From: Pseudomonadota bacterium
Lineage (GTDB): Bacteria; Pseudomonadota; Gammaproteobacteria; Burkholderiales; Burkholderiaceae_C
Direction: 5' to 3'
DNA length: 64,000 nucleotides
NCBI GenBank assembly: GCA_021846965.1
Contig: JAJZWA010000005.1
Location: 1 to 64,000, forward strand
Program-made: the position numbers and the translations under genes
Notes under the pieces: generated by a model
The model's database searches: none
Told to the model about the DNA's origin: nothing
Seen by the model: the letters and a program-made list of their open reading frames with translations, nothing else
Part shown: positions 8,808-16,721 of the stretch, piece by piece
Layout of the letters: each line of letters opens with the position of its first letter
Numbering within the stretch: the stretch's first letter is position 1

Positions 8808-9995
8808 ATGGCCTTCGACCCCGCATCCGTCCCCGCCTCCACGCCGCCCGCGCCCCGGCGCATCGCGCATCTGGACATGGACGCCTTTTTCGCGTCGGTG
8901 GAGTTGCTGCGGTACCCCGAGTTGCGTGGCCTGCCGGTGGTCGTGGGTGGGCGCCATCGCTGGCAGCCCGAGCGCCAGGCCGACGGCAGCTGGCGTTTCG
9001 CGCGCCTGCGCGACTACGCCGGGCGCGGCGTGGTCACCACCTCCACCTACGAGGCGCGCGCCCTCGGCGTGTTCTCGGCCATGGGCATGATGAAGGCCGC
9101 CCGCCTGGCCCCCGATGCGATCCTGCTGCCGGCCCGCTTCGAGGCCTACCGCGAGTACTCCCGGCGCTTCAAGGCCGCGGTGGCCGGCATCGCCCCCCAC
9201 ATCGAGGACCGCGGGATCGACGAGATCTACATCGACCTCAGCGGGCACGCACAGGCCGACACCGAGGCCCTGGCCCGCGAGATCCAGGGCGCGGTTCGCG
9301 AGGCCACGGGGCTGAGCTGCTCCATCGGGGTGACCCCGAACAAGCTGCTGTCCAAGATCGCCTCCGAGTTGCGCAAGCCCGGGGGCATCACGGTGCTGCA
9401 CATGCACGACCTGCCCGAGCGCATCTGGCCGCTGCCCGCGGCCCGCATCAACGGCATCGGGCCCAAGGCCGCCGAGCGCCTGCGCGGCCTGGGCATCTCC
9501 AGCATCGGCGAACTGGCCGCGGCCCCCCCGGAGTTGCTGCAGGAGCACTTCGGGCGCGGCTACGCGGCCTGGCTGCATGCGGTCGCGCATGGGCGCGACG
9601 ACCGCCCGGTGCAAACCCATTCGGAGCCCAAGTCGGTCAGCCGGGAGACCACTTTCGAGCGCGACCTGCACCCGCGGCGCGATCGTGCCGAACTCTCGCG
9701 CCTGTTCACCGAGTTGTGCCGGCAGCTGGCCGAGGACCTGCGACGCAAGGGCTGCGCGGCGCGCACCATCGGCATCAAGCTGCGCTTCGAGGATTTCCGC
9801 ACCGTCACCCGAGACCTGTCCCTGCCCCGTCCCGTGAACGATGCCCGCGCCATCCGCGACGCGGCCGGCCAGTGTCTGCGACGCGTCGAGCTCGACCGCC
9901 GGCTGCGCCTGCTGGGAGTGCGCGCGGCCGCGCTGCACGACGCCGCCGAGGCCGATGCCGACGGGGCGGCCCTGCAGCTGAGCCTGCTGGATTGA
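8808..9995 (+). CDS. dinB: DNA polymerase IV (Y-family translesion polymerase)
   Basis: 395 residues. Palm motifs are intact: HLDMDAFFASVE with Asp23, and GIDEIYIDLSG with Asp138/Glu139 as metal ligands. The CSIGVTPNKLLSKIASELRKP segment, the helix-hairpin-helix INGIGPKAAERLRGLGI, and the little-finger domain (SVSRETTFERDL, IGIKLRFEDF) follow. It lacks a clear C-terminal QLxLF beta-clamp motif, ending instead in LQLSLLD, which is a plausible clamp-binding variant. An alternative ATG at 8769 would add 13 residues. It is divergent from ohr across 216 bases. I see no convincing LexA box there. Confidence 0.92.
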   Translation: MAFDPASVPASTPPAPRRIAHLDMDAFFASVELLRYPELRGLPVVVGGRHRWQPERQADGSWRFARLRDYAGRGVVTTSTYEARALGVFSAMGMMKAARLAPDAILLPARFEAYREYSRRFKAAVAGIAPHIEDRGIDEIYIDLSGHAQADTEALAREIQGAVREATGLSCSIGVTPNKLLSKIASELRKPGGITVLHMHDLPERIWPLPAARINGIGPKAAERLRGLGISSIGELAAAPPELLQEHFGRGYAAWLHAVAHGRDDRPVQTHSEPKSVSRETTFERDLHPRRDRAELSRLFTELCRQLAEDLRRKGCAARTIGIKLRFEDFRTVTRDLSLPRPVNDARAIRDAAGQCLRRVELDRRLRLLGVRAAALHDAAEADADGAALQLSLLD

Positions 9996-10001
9996 CCCGA
10001 C

Positions 10002-12344
10002 TCAGGATCCTCGCGACGAGGACACCATGTGCAATGGGGGCACGGCGCGCGGGGCGCCACCCTCGAGCCTTGCGCCGGAGGCGGGCGCCAGCTGCCACCA
10101 GCGCGCGCGGTCGCGCTTGTGCAACTTGGCCTGGTACATCGCCGCGTCGGCCTGTCGCACCAGTCCCTCGGGGTCCTGCGCGTCCAGCGGGAACAGGGCC
10201 AGTCCCATGGACATGCCCACGCTCACCCGCCGACCCGGGACCAGCTCGAAGGGCTGTTCGACGGCCGCATGCAGGCGCCGCAACACGTCACCCAGTTGCT
10301 CGAGCACCTGGTCGGCGTCGATCTGCTCGATGACCACGACGAACTCGTCGCCGCCCAGTCGCACCAGCACGTCGAATTTGCGGATCGCCGCGCGCAGGCG
10401 CTGGGAGATCTCACGCAGCAGGACATCGCCCACGTCGTGGCCCCAGGTGTCGTTGACCGGCTTGAAGTCGTCCAGGTCGAGCATGCCCACCGCCAGCACG
10501 CTGCCGTCACGACGCGCCGCGGCCAGGGCCTGCGGCAGGTACTGGGTGAGCGCGAAGCGGTTGGGCAGCCCGGTGAGCAGGTCGTGGCGCGCGCGGTGCG
10601 ACTCCTCCAGCTGCAGATCGTTGAGCCGGCGCTTGGTATCCAGTTCGTCCAGGCCGTGACCCAGCAACTCGGCCACGCGCTGGCACAGCTCGCTGGTCGC
10701 ACGGTCGAAGGCATCGCGCTGGGGGGACACGAACACCAGCACCGCCCACAGGGAGCCCCCGCGGAACACCGGCTCGGCCAGCGCCGAGCGCCATTCGTAT
10801 TGGTTCATCGACCCGCGCCAGGGCGCCATGCAGGGGTCTCCCAGCAGGTCGTTGCAGCAGGCGCTGCGATGGCTGTCCCATACGCGGATCACCAGCGGAG
10901 ACCTGTCGGTGTCGTGCAGGCTGATGCGCAGGGCGTCGAGCTGCTCGGCCCCGCTGCCGGCGCGGGCGATCACCTCGATGCCTCCGCTGTCGCCCGGGCG
11001 TGCCATCCAGGCGGCGTGGAATTGCGTGCCCTCGGTCAGGGTCTGGCAGGTGCGCAGCAACATCTCGGGCACGCTGCGCGCCTGCAGCAGCACATCGCCC
11101 TCGCGCATCAAGGCGCGGTACAGGCGCTGCAGCTGCTCGATGCGCCGGCGCTGCTCCAGCGCCTGCATGGCGCGCTGCACGGCGAGGCCCACGTTGAGCA
11201 GTACCTCCGTGGTGGCCGCGTCCACCACCTCGGGCTCGTCCAGGCACAGCACCAGCACCGAAGCGTCCGGCGCATGCCCGGGTTCCCCGCCGTGCAGCGG
11301 CAGCGCCGCCACCCACACGCCGGGAGCGCTCGCGAGCCCACCCGGCGCCCCGGGCGCAGGCTCGCCCAAGGGCTCCAGCGCATCCTGCGCCTCGGCCTGC
11401 ACGTGATCGAAGCAGGCCTGGGCCTGCTTGCACGCCCGCAAGGCCTGTTCGCGTCCCGGTGCGGGCTGCGAGGCCCCGCGCGCGGCGAAACTGGTCAGCA
11501 GCTCCAGCGACTGCCCGGCCGGGTCCGGGCGACCGATCCAGGCCTGGCTCAGGCCGCCGCGCTGCACGGCCACGCGGCATACGGCCTGGCGGAACGACTC
11601 GGCGTCCTCGGCCTGCGCGCCCAGCTGACCCAGTTCCACCAGCAGGGCGTTCAGGCGCGCCATGCGATGCGCGCGCACCGCCTGGAGCTCGCGCAGCTGC
11701 GTTTCCCTCCATGCGCGCGCCCGCCAGGCCTGCCCACGCAGGAAGCGCCGCTGCTCGGCGTGCACCGCCAGTACCACGAACAACAGGTAGGCGGCTGCCA
11801 GCAAGGCCGCCGCATGCGAGGCCGCGGCCCCTCCCAGGCTCAGCCAGGGCACCAGGGGCAACAGCGCGCCGGCGGCGAAGCCCAGCGCCGCGACGGCATC
11901 GAAGGCCAGCGCCAGCGCCACGCCGCCGGCCATGCAGGCCACGATGAAGGCGGCCAGGCCGGCCACGAAACCGCCGCGAGGAGCCAACCACCAAGGCATC
12001 AGGCCCCACAACAGGCCCTGCAAGACGCCGGCCGCGCGCAACAGGCGATGCAAGGGCGCGGGCTCGCCGCCTGCCCGGGCCTGGGCCTGCGCATTCGACA
12101 AGGGCATGCGCCGGCGCAACAGCAGCGCGGAGGACTGCAAGCCCAGCACCAGCAGCGCCCAGACGGTCACCGCCAGTTCGCCCGCATGCGGCGCGAACAG
12201 CCACGCGCAGGCCGCGCAGGCCACCACCTGGGCCAGAGCGACCAGGCCCAGCGCTCCCAGCAACTGCGCCTCCTGCTCCGCGCGCAGCGGAGTCCCGCGC
12301 GACCCAGGCGGCGTGGCGACCCGCGATGCAGACTCGTGATGCAC
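10002..12344 (-). CDS. membrane-anchored diguanylate cyclase (MASE-like, GAF-GAF-GGDEF)
   Basis: 780 residues from a GTG start. Residues about 25-220 hold six or so hydrophobic segments like a MASE sensor domain. Two GAF-like regions follow (about 255-400 and 440-600), then a GGDEF domain with intact RLGGDEFVVV (around residue 665) and LDLDDFKPVNDTWGHD. The inhibitory I-site RKFD sits exactly five residues before GGDEF, so the enzyme should make c-di-GMP and be product-inhibited. The start is uncertain: the GTG lacks a strong ribosome site, but no better codon precedes the hydrophobic region. It is convergent with dinB (6 bases) and divergent from the next c-di-GMP gene. Confidence 0.85.
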   Translation of the reverse strand: MHHESASRVATPPGSRGTPLRAEQEAQLLGALGLVALAQVVACAACAWLFAPHAGELAVTVWALLVLGLQSSALLLRRRMPLSNAQAQARAGGEPAPLHRLLRAAGVLQGLLWGLMPWWLAPRGGFVAGLAAFIVACMAGGVALALAFDAVAALGFAAGALLPLVPWLSLGGAAASHAAALLAAAYLLFVVLAVHAEQRRFLRGQAWRARAWRETQLRELQAVRAHRMARLNALLVELGQLGAQAEDAESFRQAVCRVAVQRGGLSQAWIGRPDPAGQSLELLTSFAARGASQPAPGREQALRACKQAQACFDHVQAEAQDALEPLGEPAPGAPGGLASAPGVWVAALPLHGGEPGHAPDASVLVLCLDEPEVVDAATTEVLLNVGLAVQRAMQALEQRRRIEQLQRLYRALMREGDVLLQARSVPEMLLRTCQTLTEGTQFHAAWMARPGDSGGIEVIARAGSGAEQLDALRISLHDTDRSPLVIRVWDSHRSACCNDLLGDPCMAPWRGSMNQYEWRSALAEPVFRGGSLWAVLVFVSPQRDAFDRATSELCQRVAELLGHGLDELDTKRRLNDLQLEESHRARHDLLTGLPNRFALTQYLPQALAAARRDGSVLAVGMLDLDDFKPVNDTWGHDVGDVLLREISQRLRAAIRKFDVLVRLGGDEFVVVIEQIDADQVLEQLGDVLRRLHAAVEQPFELVPGRRVSVGMSMGLALFPLDAQDPEGLVRQADAAMYQAKLHKRDRARWWQLAPASGARLEGGAPRAVPPLHMVSSSRGS

Positions 12345-12647
12345 CTTGTTCCCGTCCCTGTGCGTAGCTGTGGAGATTTCCCTGCAAACGTGGGTCGCGA
12401 GCCCGCGCAAGCGCCCGCCCTCGCCTTCCTGCCTGCATTCTGCGTCCCCCGGGCCGGCAGCGCATCCGGAAGTCCTCGCAAAAACGCAATACGAGAAGGT
12501 TTTCGTGACATTGTTCACGCCCTCGTTGCGCCCATGCATCCGACAATGCCTCACCCAGCGCGTGGACCTGAAGAGCATCGGTGTCGCGCGCCCGCCGGGC
12601 CGGCCTGTGCCGGCTCCGGCGTCCGCAAGACTCGCCTCTGGCCCTCC
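12345..12647. other. intergenic region between two divergent c-di-GMP genes
   Basis: 303 bases with no credible gene. The middle is noticeably less GC-rich than its surroundings. It contains the dyad CGTGA-N6-TCACG described separately and must hold both divergent promoters. I cannot place -10/-35 boxes with confidence. Confidence 0.7.
12504..12519. promoter_or_regulatory. CRP/FNR-superfamily-like dyad CGTGA-N6-TCACG
   Basis: Perfect 5-bp inverted repeat with a 6-nt spacer, matching the TGTGA-N6-TCACA layout of CRP-type sites in all but the outer base of each arm. It lies between two divergent c-di-GMP genes, about 130 bases from the plus-strand start and 160 from the minus-strand start. Assignment to a CRP-like regulator is inference. 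Confidence 0.4.
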
Positions 12648-15600
12648 ATGAAACCGCAGATGCCGCACCCCCCAGCCTCGCAGCAAGCGCCACCCGAGCC
12701 GGCATCGGCCAGGGCCCTTCCTGCGCTTCAGGCCGCGCAGGCCCCGGCGCAAGGCCTGGGGGCCGATGCGCACTGGCGCCCCGGAGCGCAAGCGGCCTCG
12801 CCCGAGTGCGAGAGTGCCTGGCTGGATCAGGCGGCCGCCCTGGCCGCGCAGGCTCTGGATGTGCCGGCCGCCCTGTTGCGCCTGCGCGACGAGGACGAAT
12901 GGCTGCAGGGCCTGCATGGCGACACGGAACGCGGGGCCTGCAAGGCCTTGCTGCGCGCGGCCCAGGGGCTGCCCGCGCCGGGCCTGTGCGAACACGAGAG
13001 CCTGTACGACGAACAGGGCCGGGAAATCGCCGTGCTGTGGGTGGGAGGGCCCAGGGCACGCGCCCTGCGCCCCAGGCAGCGCGAGCTCCTGCGCGCCATC
13101 GCGCGCCAGGCGCTGGATGTGCTGGAAGCCAGGCGCGCGGCGCAGCGCCTGGCGCGCGAGCGGCGGCGCCTGCAGCGACGCGTCGATTTCACCTCGGTGC
13201 TGGCCCGCTCCAATCAGTTGATCGCGCAGGCCGCGGACGAGCAAGCCATGCTGCAGGGCATCTGCGACATCACCGTGGCCGACGGGGGCCTGCGCCTGGC
13301 CTGGGTGGGCAGGCCCGACGAGCAGGGAAACCTGCGCTTCCTGGCCAGCGCCGGCGAGCGCGACTACATGGAAGGCCTGGAGCTCTCGGTGCGCCCCGAG
13401 CAGGTCGGGGGCCGTGGAGCGGCGGGACATGCCTGGCGCGAGCAACGCGCCTATTTCCTGGCCTCCTTCGCGCGCTCCCCCATGCTCGAGCCCTGGCGCG
13501 AGCGCGCCGCGCGCTGCGGCATGCGCGCCACGGCCACGCTGCCCATCCGGCGCGCCCAGGGCATGTGGGGCGTGTTCACGGTGATGCACGGCGACGAGGA
13601 TGCCTTCGACGAGCAGATGCAGACCCTGCTGACCGAGCTGGCGCACAACATTTCCCGCGGCCTCGACCGCCTGGACGCGGCGCGCCGCGAACGCGAACTC
13701 ACCGGCCTGCAGCACGCCCTGCTCGACCACACGCTGGCCGGCATCGTGGTCGTGCGCGGGCGCTTCATCGTCAGCGCCAACCGGCGCTTCGCCCACATGC
13801 TGGGCTACGACGACCCCACGCTACTCGTGGGTCGCTCCACGCGCATGGTCTACGCCTCGCAGGCCGAGTATGTCCGCGTGGGCAACCTCTACCCTCGCCT
13901 GCGCCAGCACGGCAGCGCGCTGGCCATGGACGTGCGCGTGCTGCGCCGCGACGGCGAGGAGCTCCTGTGCGACGTCTCCGCGGGACTGACCCGCGACGAC
14001 GAAGCCACCTCGGTGTGGACCTTCCAGGACGTCACCGAGCGCGCTCGCCTGCAGGAGCGCCTGCGTCACGAGGCCTTGCACGACCTGCTGACCGACCTGC
14101 CCAACCGCAGGGCGCTGGAGCAGTACCTGCCGCAGGCGCTGGCGCGCGCGCGGCGCAGGGCACGCGTGGTCGCGGTGGGCATGCTCGATCTGGACGACTT
14201 CAAGCCGGTCAATGACAGCTTCGGCCACGATGCGGGCGATCGTCTGTTGCAGGAAGTCGCGCAGCGCCTGCGTTCGCTGTTGCGCGAATGCGATTTCCTG
14301 GCGCGCCTGGGGGGCGACGAATTCGTCGTGGTCATCGAGGAACTCGAGGACCGGCACCTGGCGCGCCAGCTCAGCCGGCTGCTGCAACGCCTGCACGGCG
14401 CGGTCGAGCGCCCCTTCTCGCTGGGTGGCTCGGTGCAGGCCAGCGTGGGCATGACCATGGGCCTGGCCGTGTTCCCCGGAGACGGCGCCGACGGCGACAC
14501 CCTGCTGCGCCAGGCCGACGCCGCGCTGTACCAGGTCAAGGCACGCAAGCAGCAGCGCCGGCGCTGGTGGCAGCTCGGCGTGCGCCAGGCGGCCGAGTCG
14601 GGGCAGGACGCCTCCTTCGACCCCTACGGCCCGGAGGCTACCCAGTTGCTGGGCAAGGTGCGCACGCTGCTGGCCGATGCCACCGAGCGGTTCACGCAGG
14701 CCTTCTACGACAACCTCGGCCAGGACGCGCAGACGCGCTCCATCGTCGCCTCCCTGCGGCCGGCCGAACTGCAGGCGCTGCGCGCGCGCCACGCCGAGCA
14801 CCTGCGCTTCGTGCTCGACCCGGCGACCTCGCGCGAGGCCGTGCTGCGCCAGGCCCGACGCCTGGGGGAGATCCATGCCCTGGTGGGGGTCAGCGCCGAG
14901 CACATGATCCGCCCGCAGGGCCTGTACCGACGCCTCGCCGGCGAGGCCCTGGGTGACTCCGCGCTGCCCGCGCGCGCGCGCTTCCAGCTGCTGCGCCTGA
15001 TCGAGGAGCGCCTGGAGGACGATCTGCAGGAGCAGATGGCCGCGCTGGCCGAGGTCGCTTCGGCCTATTTCTCCGCGCTCACGCCCGACTCGCTGCCGGC
15101 GCGGGCGCTGTGGCGCGACGCCGTGCACGAACTCATCGCCCCCCTCGGCAAGCTGCCCGGCCTGCTGGCCTGCCACGTCATGCGCCCGGACACTCAGGGC
15201 GTGTTCCAGCGCGAGGCCGGCAGCGGCCCGGGCTCGGCGGCCATCGTCGAGTGGCTGAAACAGGCCCACTCCGATGCCTGCCTGCAAAACGCCGGCGCGG
15301 ACGACAGCGGGCTGCTGGTGCAGGCCTGGCACAGCGCGCGCATCCAGCATTGCGACGCCTATGCCACCGATCCCAGGGTGCGGCCCTGGAACGCCATGGC
15401 CGATGAACTGGGGGTGCGCAGCGCGCTGGCCATCCCGGTGCCCGGCGAGCAGGGGCAGCCGGTGTTCGTGCTCGGCCTGTTCGGCGCCTGGCCGAACCAG
15501 TTCTCCAGCCCCGGCATGCAGCAGTTCGCGCGGGCCCTGCAGCAACATGCGGCGAGGGTGTGGCAATCCTGCCGGCGCGTCAGCTCCTCCGAGCCCCTGG

Positions 15601-16616
15601 CGCAGGCGCAGGCGCAGCGCTGCCGGGAGCGCCTGTTCTCGGGCGGCCTGGAAATGTTCGTGCAGCCCGTGGTGGACCTGGTCGACGGCTCCTGCCGGCG
15701 CGTCGAGGCCCTCGCGCGCCTGCGCCTGACCGATGGCACGCTGCTGGCGCCCTCGAGCTTCCTGCCCATCCTGGGCGACACCGAACTCGACCGCCTGCTG
15801 CGCCTGGGGCTGGACCAGCTGTGCCTGCAACTGCGCGCCTGGGATGCCCAGGGGCTGCACATGGAGGCGGCGCTGAACCTGCCGCCTTCCACGCTGCTGG
15901 ACCCCGACTGCACGGGCTGGGTGGAGCAGGCGTTGCGGCGCCACGGCGTGGCGCCGCAACGCCTGACCCTGGAACTGCTGGAAAACCAGGACGTGGACAT
16001 GCGCACCCAGAGCGCGGCCCTGCACGCCCTCAAGGCGCTGGGCGTGCGCCTGGCGATGGACGACCTGGGCTCCGGCTACAGCAGCCTGCAGCGCCTGTCC
16101 ATGCTGCCCTTCGACTGTATCAAGCTGGACCAGGGGCTGACCCTGGAACTGCGACGCGCGCCCCTGCAGACCCTGGGGCTGATGCGGGCGATCATCCAGC
16201 TGGGCCACGACCTGGAGCGCCAGATCGTGGTCGAAGGCGCCGAGGACCGGGGCGTGCTCGAGGCCGTGCTGGCACTGGGCGCGACCCTGGCCCAGGGCTA
16301 CGGGCTGGCGCGCCCCATGCCGGCCGCCGAGTTCCCGCGCTGGCTGGCGGGCCTGCGCCTGGACGTGGACCCCACGCGGGTGAGCACCTGGCTGGGCGCC
16401 CTGGCCGCCCACTGGATGAGTCCGCGCAGCCCGCGGCGCGAGACGTCCTCGGCCCTGTCGGACTTCCTGGCGCGCGCGGCGCCGACGGGGGTACGGACCT
16501 GGCAGGCCCAGGCCCGCGGGCATGGCAGCACCGCCGAGCAGGCGCGCGAGCGCCTGACCGACTGGCTGGTCGGGCGCGTGCGCGCCGAACACGCCTCGGA
16601 GCCGGCGCGCAACTGA
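12648..16616 (+). CDS. multidomain c-di-GMP protein: GAF-GAF-PAS-GGDEF-globin-GAF-EAL
   Basis: 1322 residues, no membrane segment. In order: GAF-like (about 40-165), GAF (185-340), PAS (355-470), GGDEF with RLGGDEFVVV near 555 and I-site RECD five residues before it, a helical domain (about 660-800), another GAF (820-970), and EAL (about 1000-1250). The helical domain fits a globin-coupled sensor, with RRLGEIHALVGV placing a candidate proximal haem ligand at His743. The EAL domain keeps EALARL (from 1020), NLPPS, LELLE, MDDLGSGYSS, KLDQG and VVEGAE, so phosphodiesterase residues are essentially complete. Both activities could therefore be gated by gas or redox sensing. A globin between GGDEF and EAL is unusual; known examples usually put it at the N terminus. 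Confidence 0.85.
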   Translation: MKPQMPHPPASQQAPPEPASARALPALQAAQAPAQGLGADAHWRPGAQAASPECESAWLDQAAALAAQALDVPAALLRLRDEDEWLQGLHGDTERGACKALLRAAQGLPAPGLCEHESLYDEQGREIAVLWVGGPRARALRPRQRELLRAIARQALDVLEARRAAQRLARERRRLQRRVDFTSVLARSNQLIAQAADEQAMLQGICDITVADGGLRLAWVGRPDEQGNLRFLASAGERDYMEGLELSVRPEQVGGRGAAGHAWREQRAYFLASFARSPMLEPWRERAARCGMRATATLPIRRAQGMWGVFTVMHGDEDAFDEQMQTLLTELAHNISRGLDRLDAARRERELTGLQHALLDHTLAGIVVVRGRFIVSANRRFAHMLGYDDPTLLVGRSTRMVYASQAEYVRVGNLYPRLRQHGSALAMDVRVLRRDGEELLCDVSAGLTRDDEATSVWTFQDVTERARLQERLRHEALHDLLTDLPNRRALEQYLPQALARARRRARVVAVGMLDLDDFKPVNDSFGHDAGDRLLQEVAQRLRSLLRECDFLARLGGDEFVVVIEELEDRHLARQLSRLLQRLHGAVERPFSLGGSVQASVGMTMGLAVFPGDGADGDTLLRQADAALYQVKARKQQRRRWWQLGVRQAAESGQDASFDPYGPEATQLLGKVRTLLADATERFTQAFYDNLGQDAQTRSIVASLRPAELQALRARHAEHLRFVLDPATSREAVLRQARRLGEIHALVGVSAEHMIRPQGLYRRLAGEALGDSALPARARFQLLRLIEERLEDDLQEQMAALAEVASAYFSALTPDSLPARALWRDAVHELIAPLGKLPGLLACHVMRPDTQGVFQREAGSGPGSAAIVEWLKQAHSDACLQNAGADDSGLLVQAWHSARIQHCDAYATDPRVRPWNAMADELGVRSALAIPVPGEQGQPVFVLGLFGAWPNQFSSPGMQQFARALQQHAARVWQSCRRVSSSEPLAQAQAQRCRERLFSGGLEMFVQPVVDLVDGSCRRVEALARLRLTDGTLLAPSSFLPILGDTELDRLLRLGLDQLCLQLRAWDAQGLHMEAALNLPPSTLLDPDCTGWVEQALRRHGVAPQRLTLELLENQDVDMRTQSAALHALKALGVRLAMDDLGSGYSSLQRLSMLPFDCIKLDQGLTLELRRAPLQTLGLMRAIIQLGHDLERQIVVEGAEDRGVLEAVLALGATLAQGYGLARPMPAAEFPRWLAGLRLDVDPTRVSTWLGALAAHWMSPRSPRRETSSALSDFLARAAPTGVRTWQAQARGHGSTAEQARERLTDWLVGRVRAEHASEPARN

Positions 16617-16721
16617 GCCGGCGCGGCCGCCACCCGGCTGCACGCGATACTGTCCGGGGCTTGACGCCGATTTAATAGCCCCCGAAGAAGAATAGCCCGC
16701 AACGCACCTCTTGCAGGAGCC

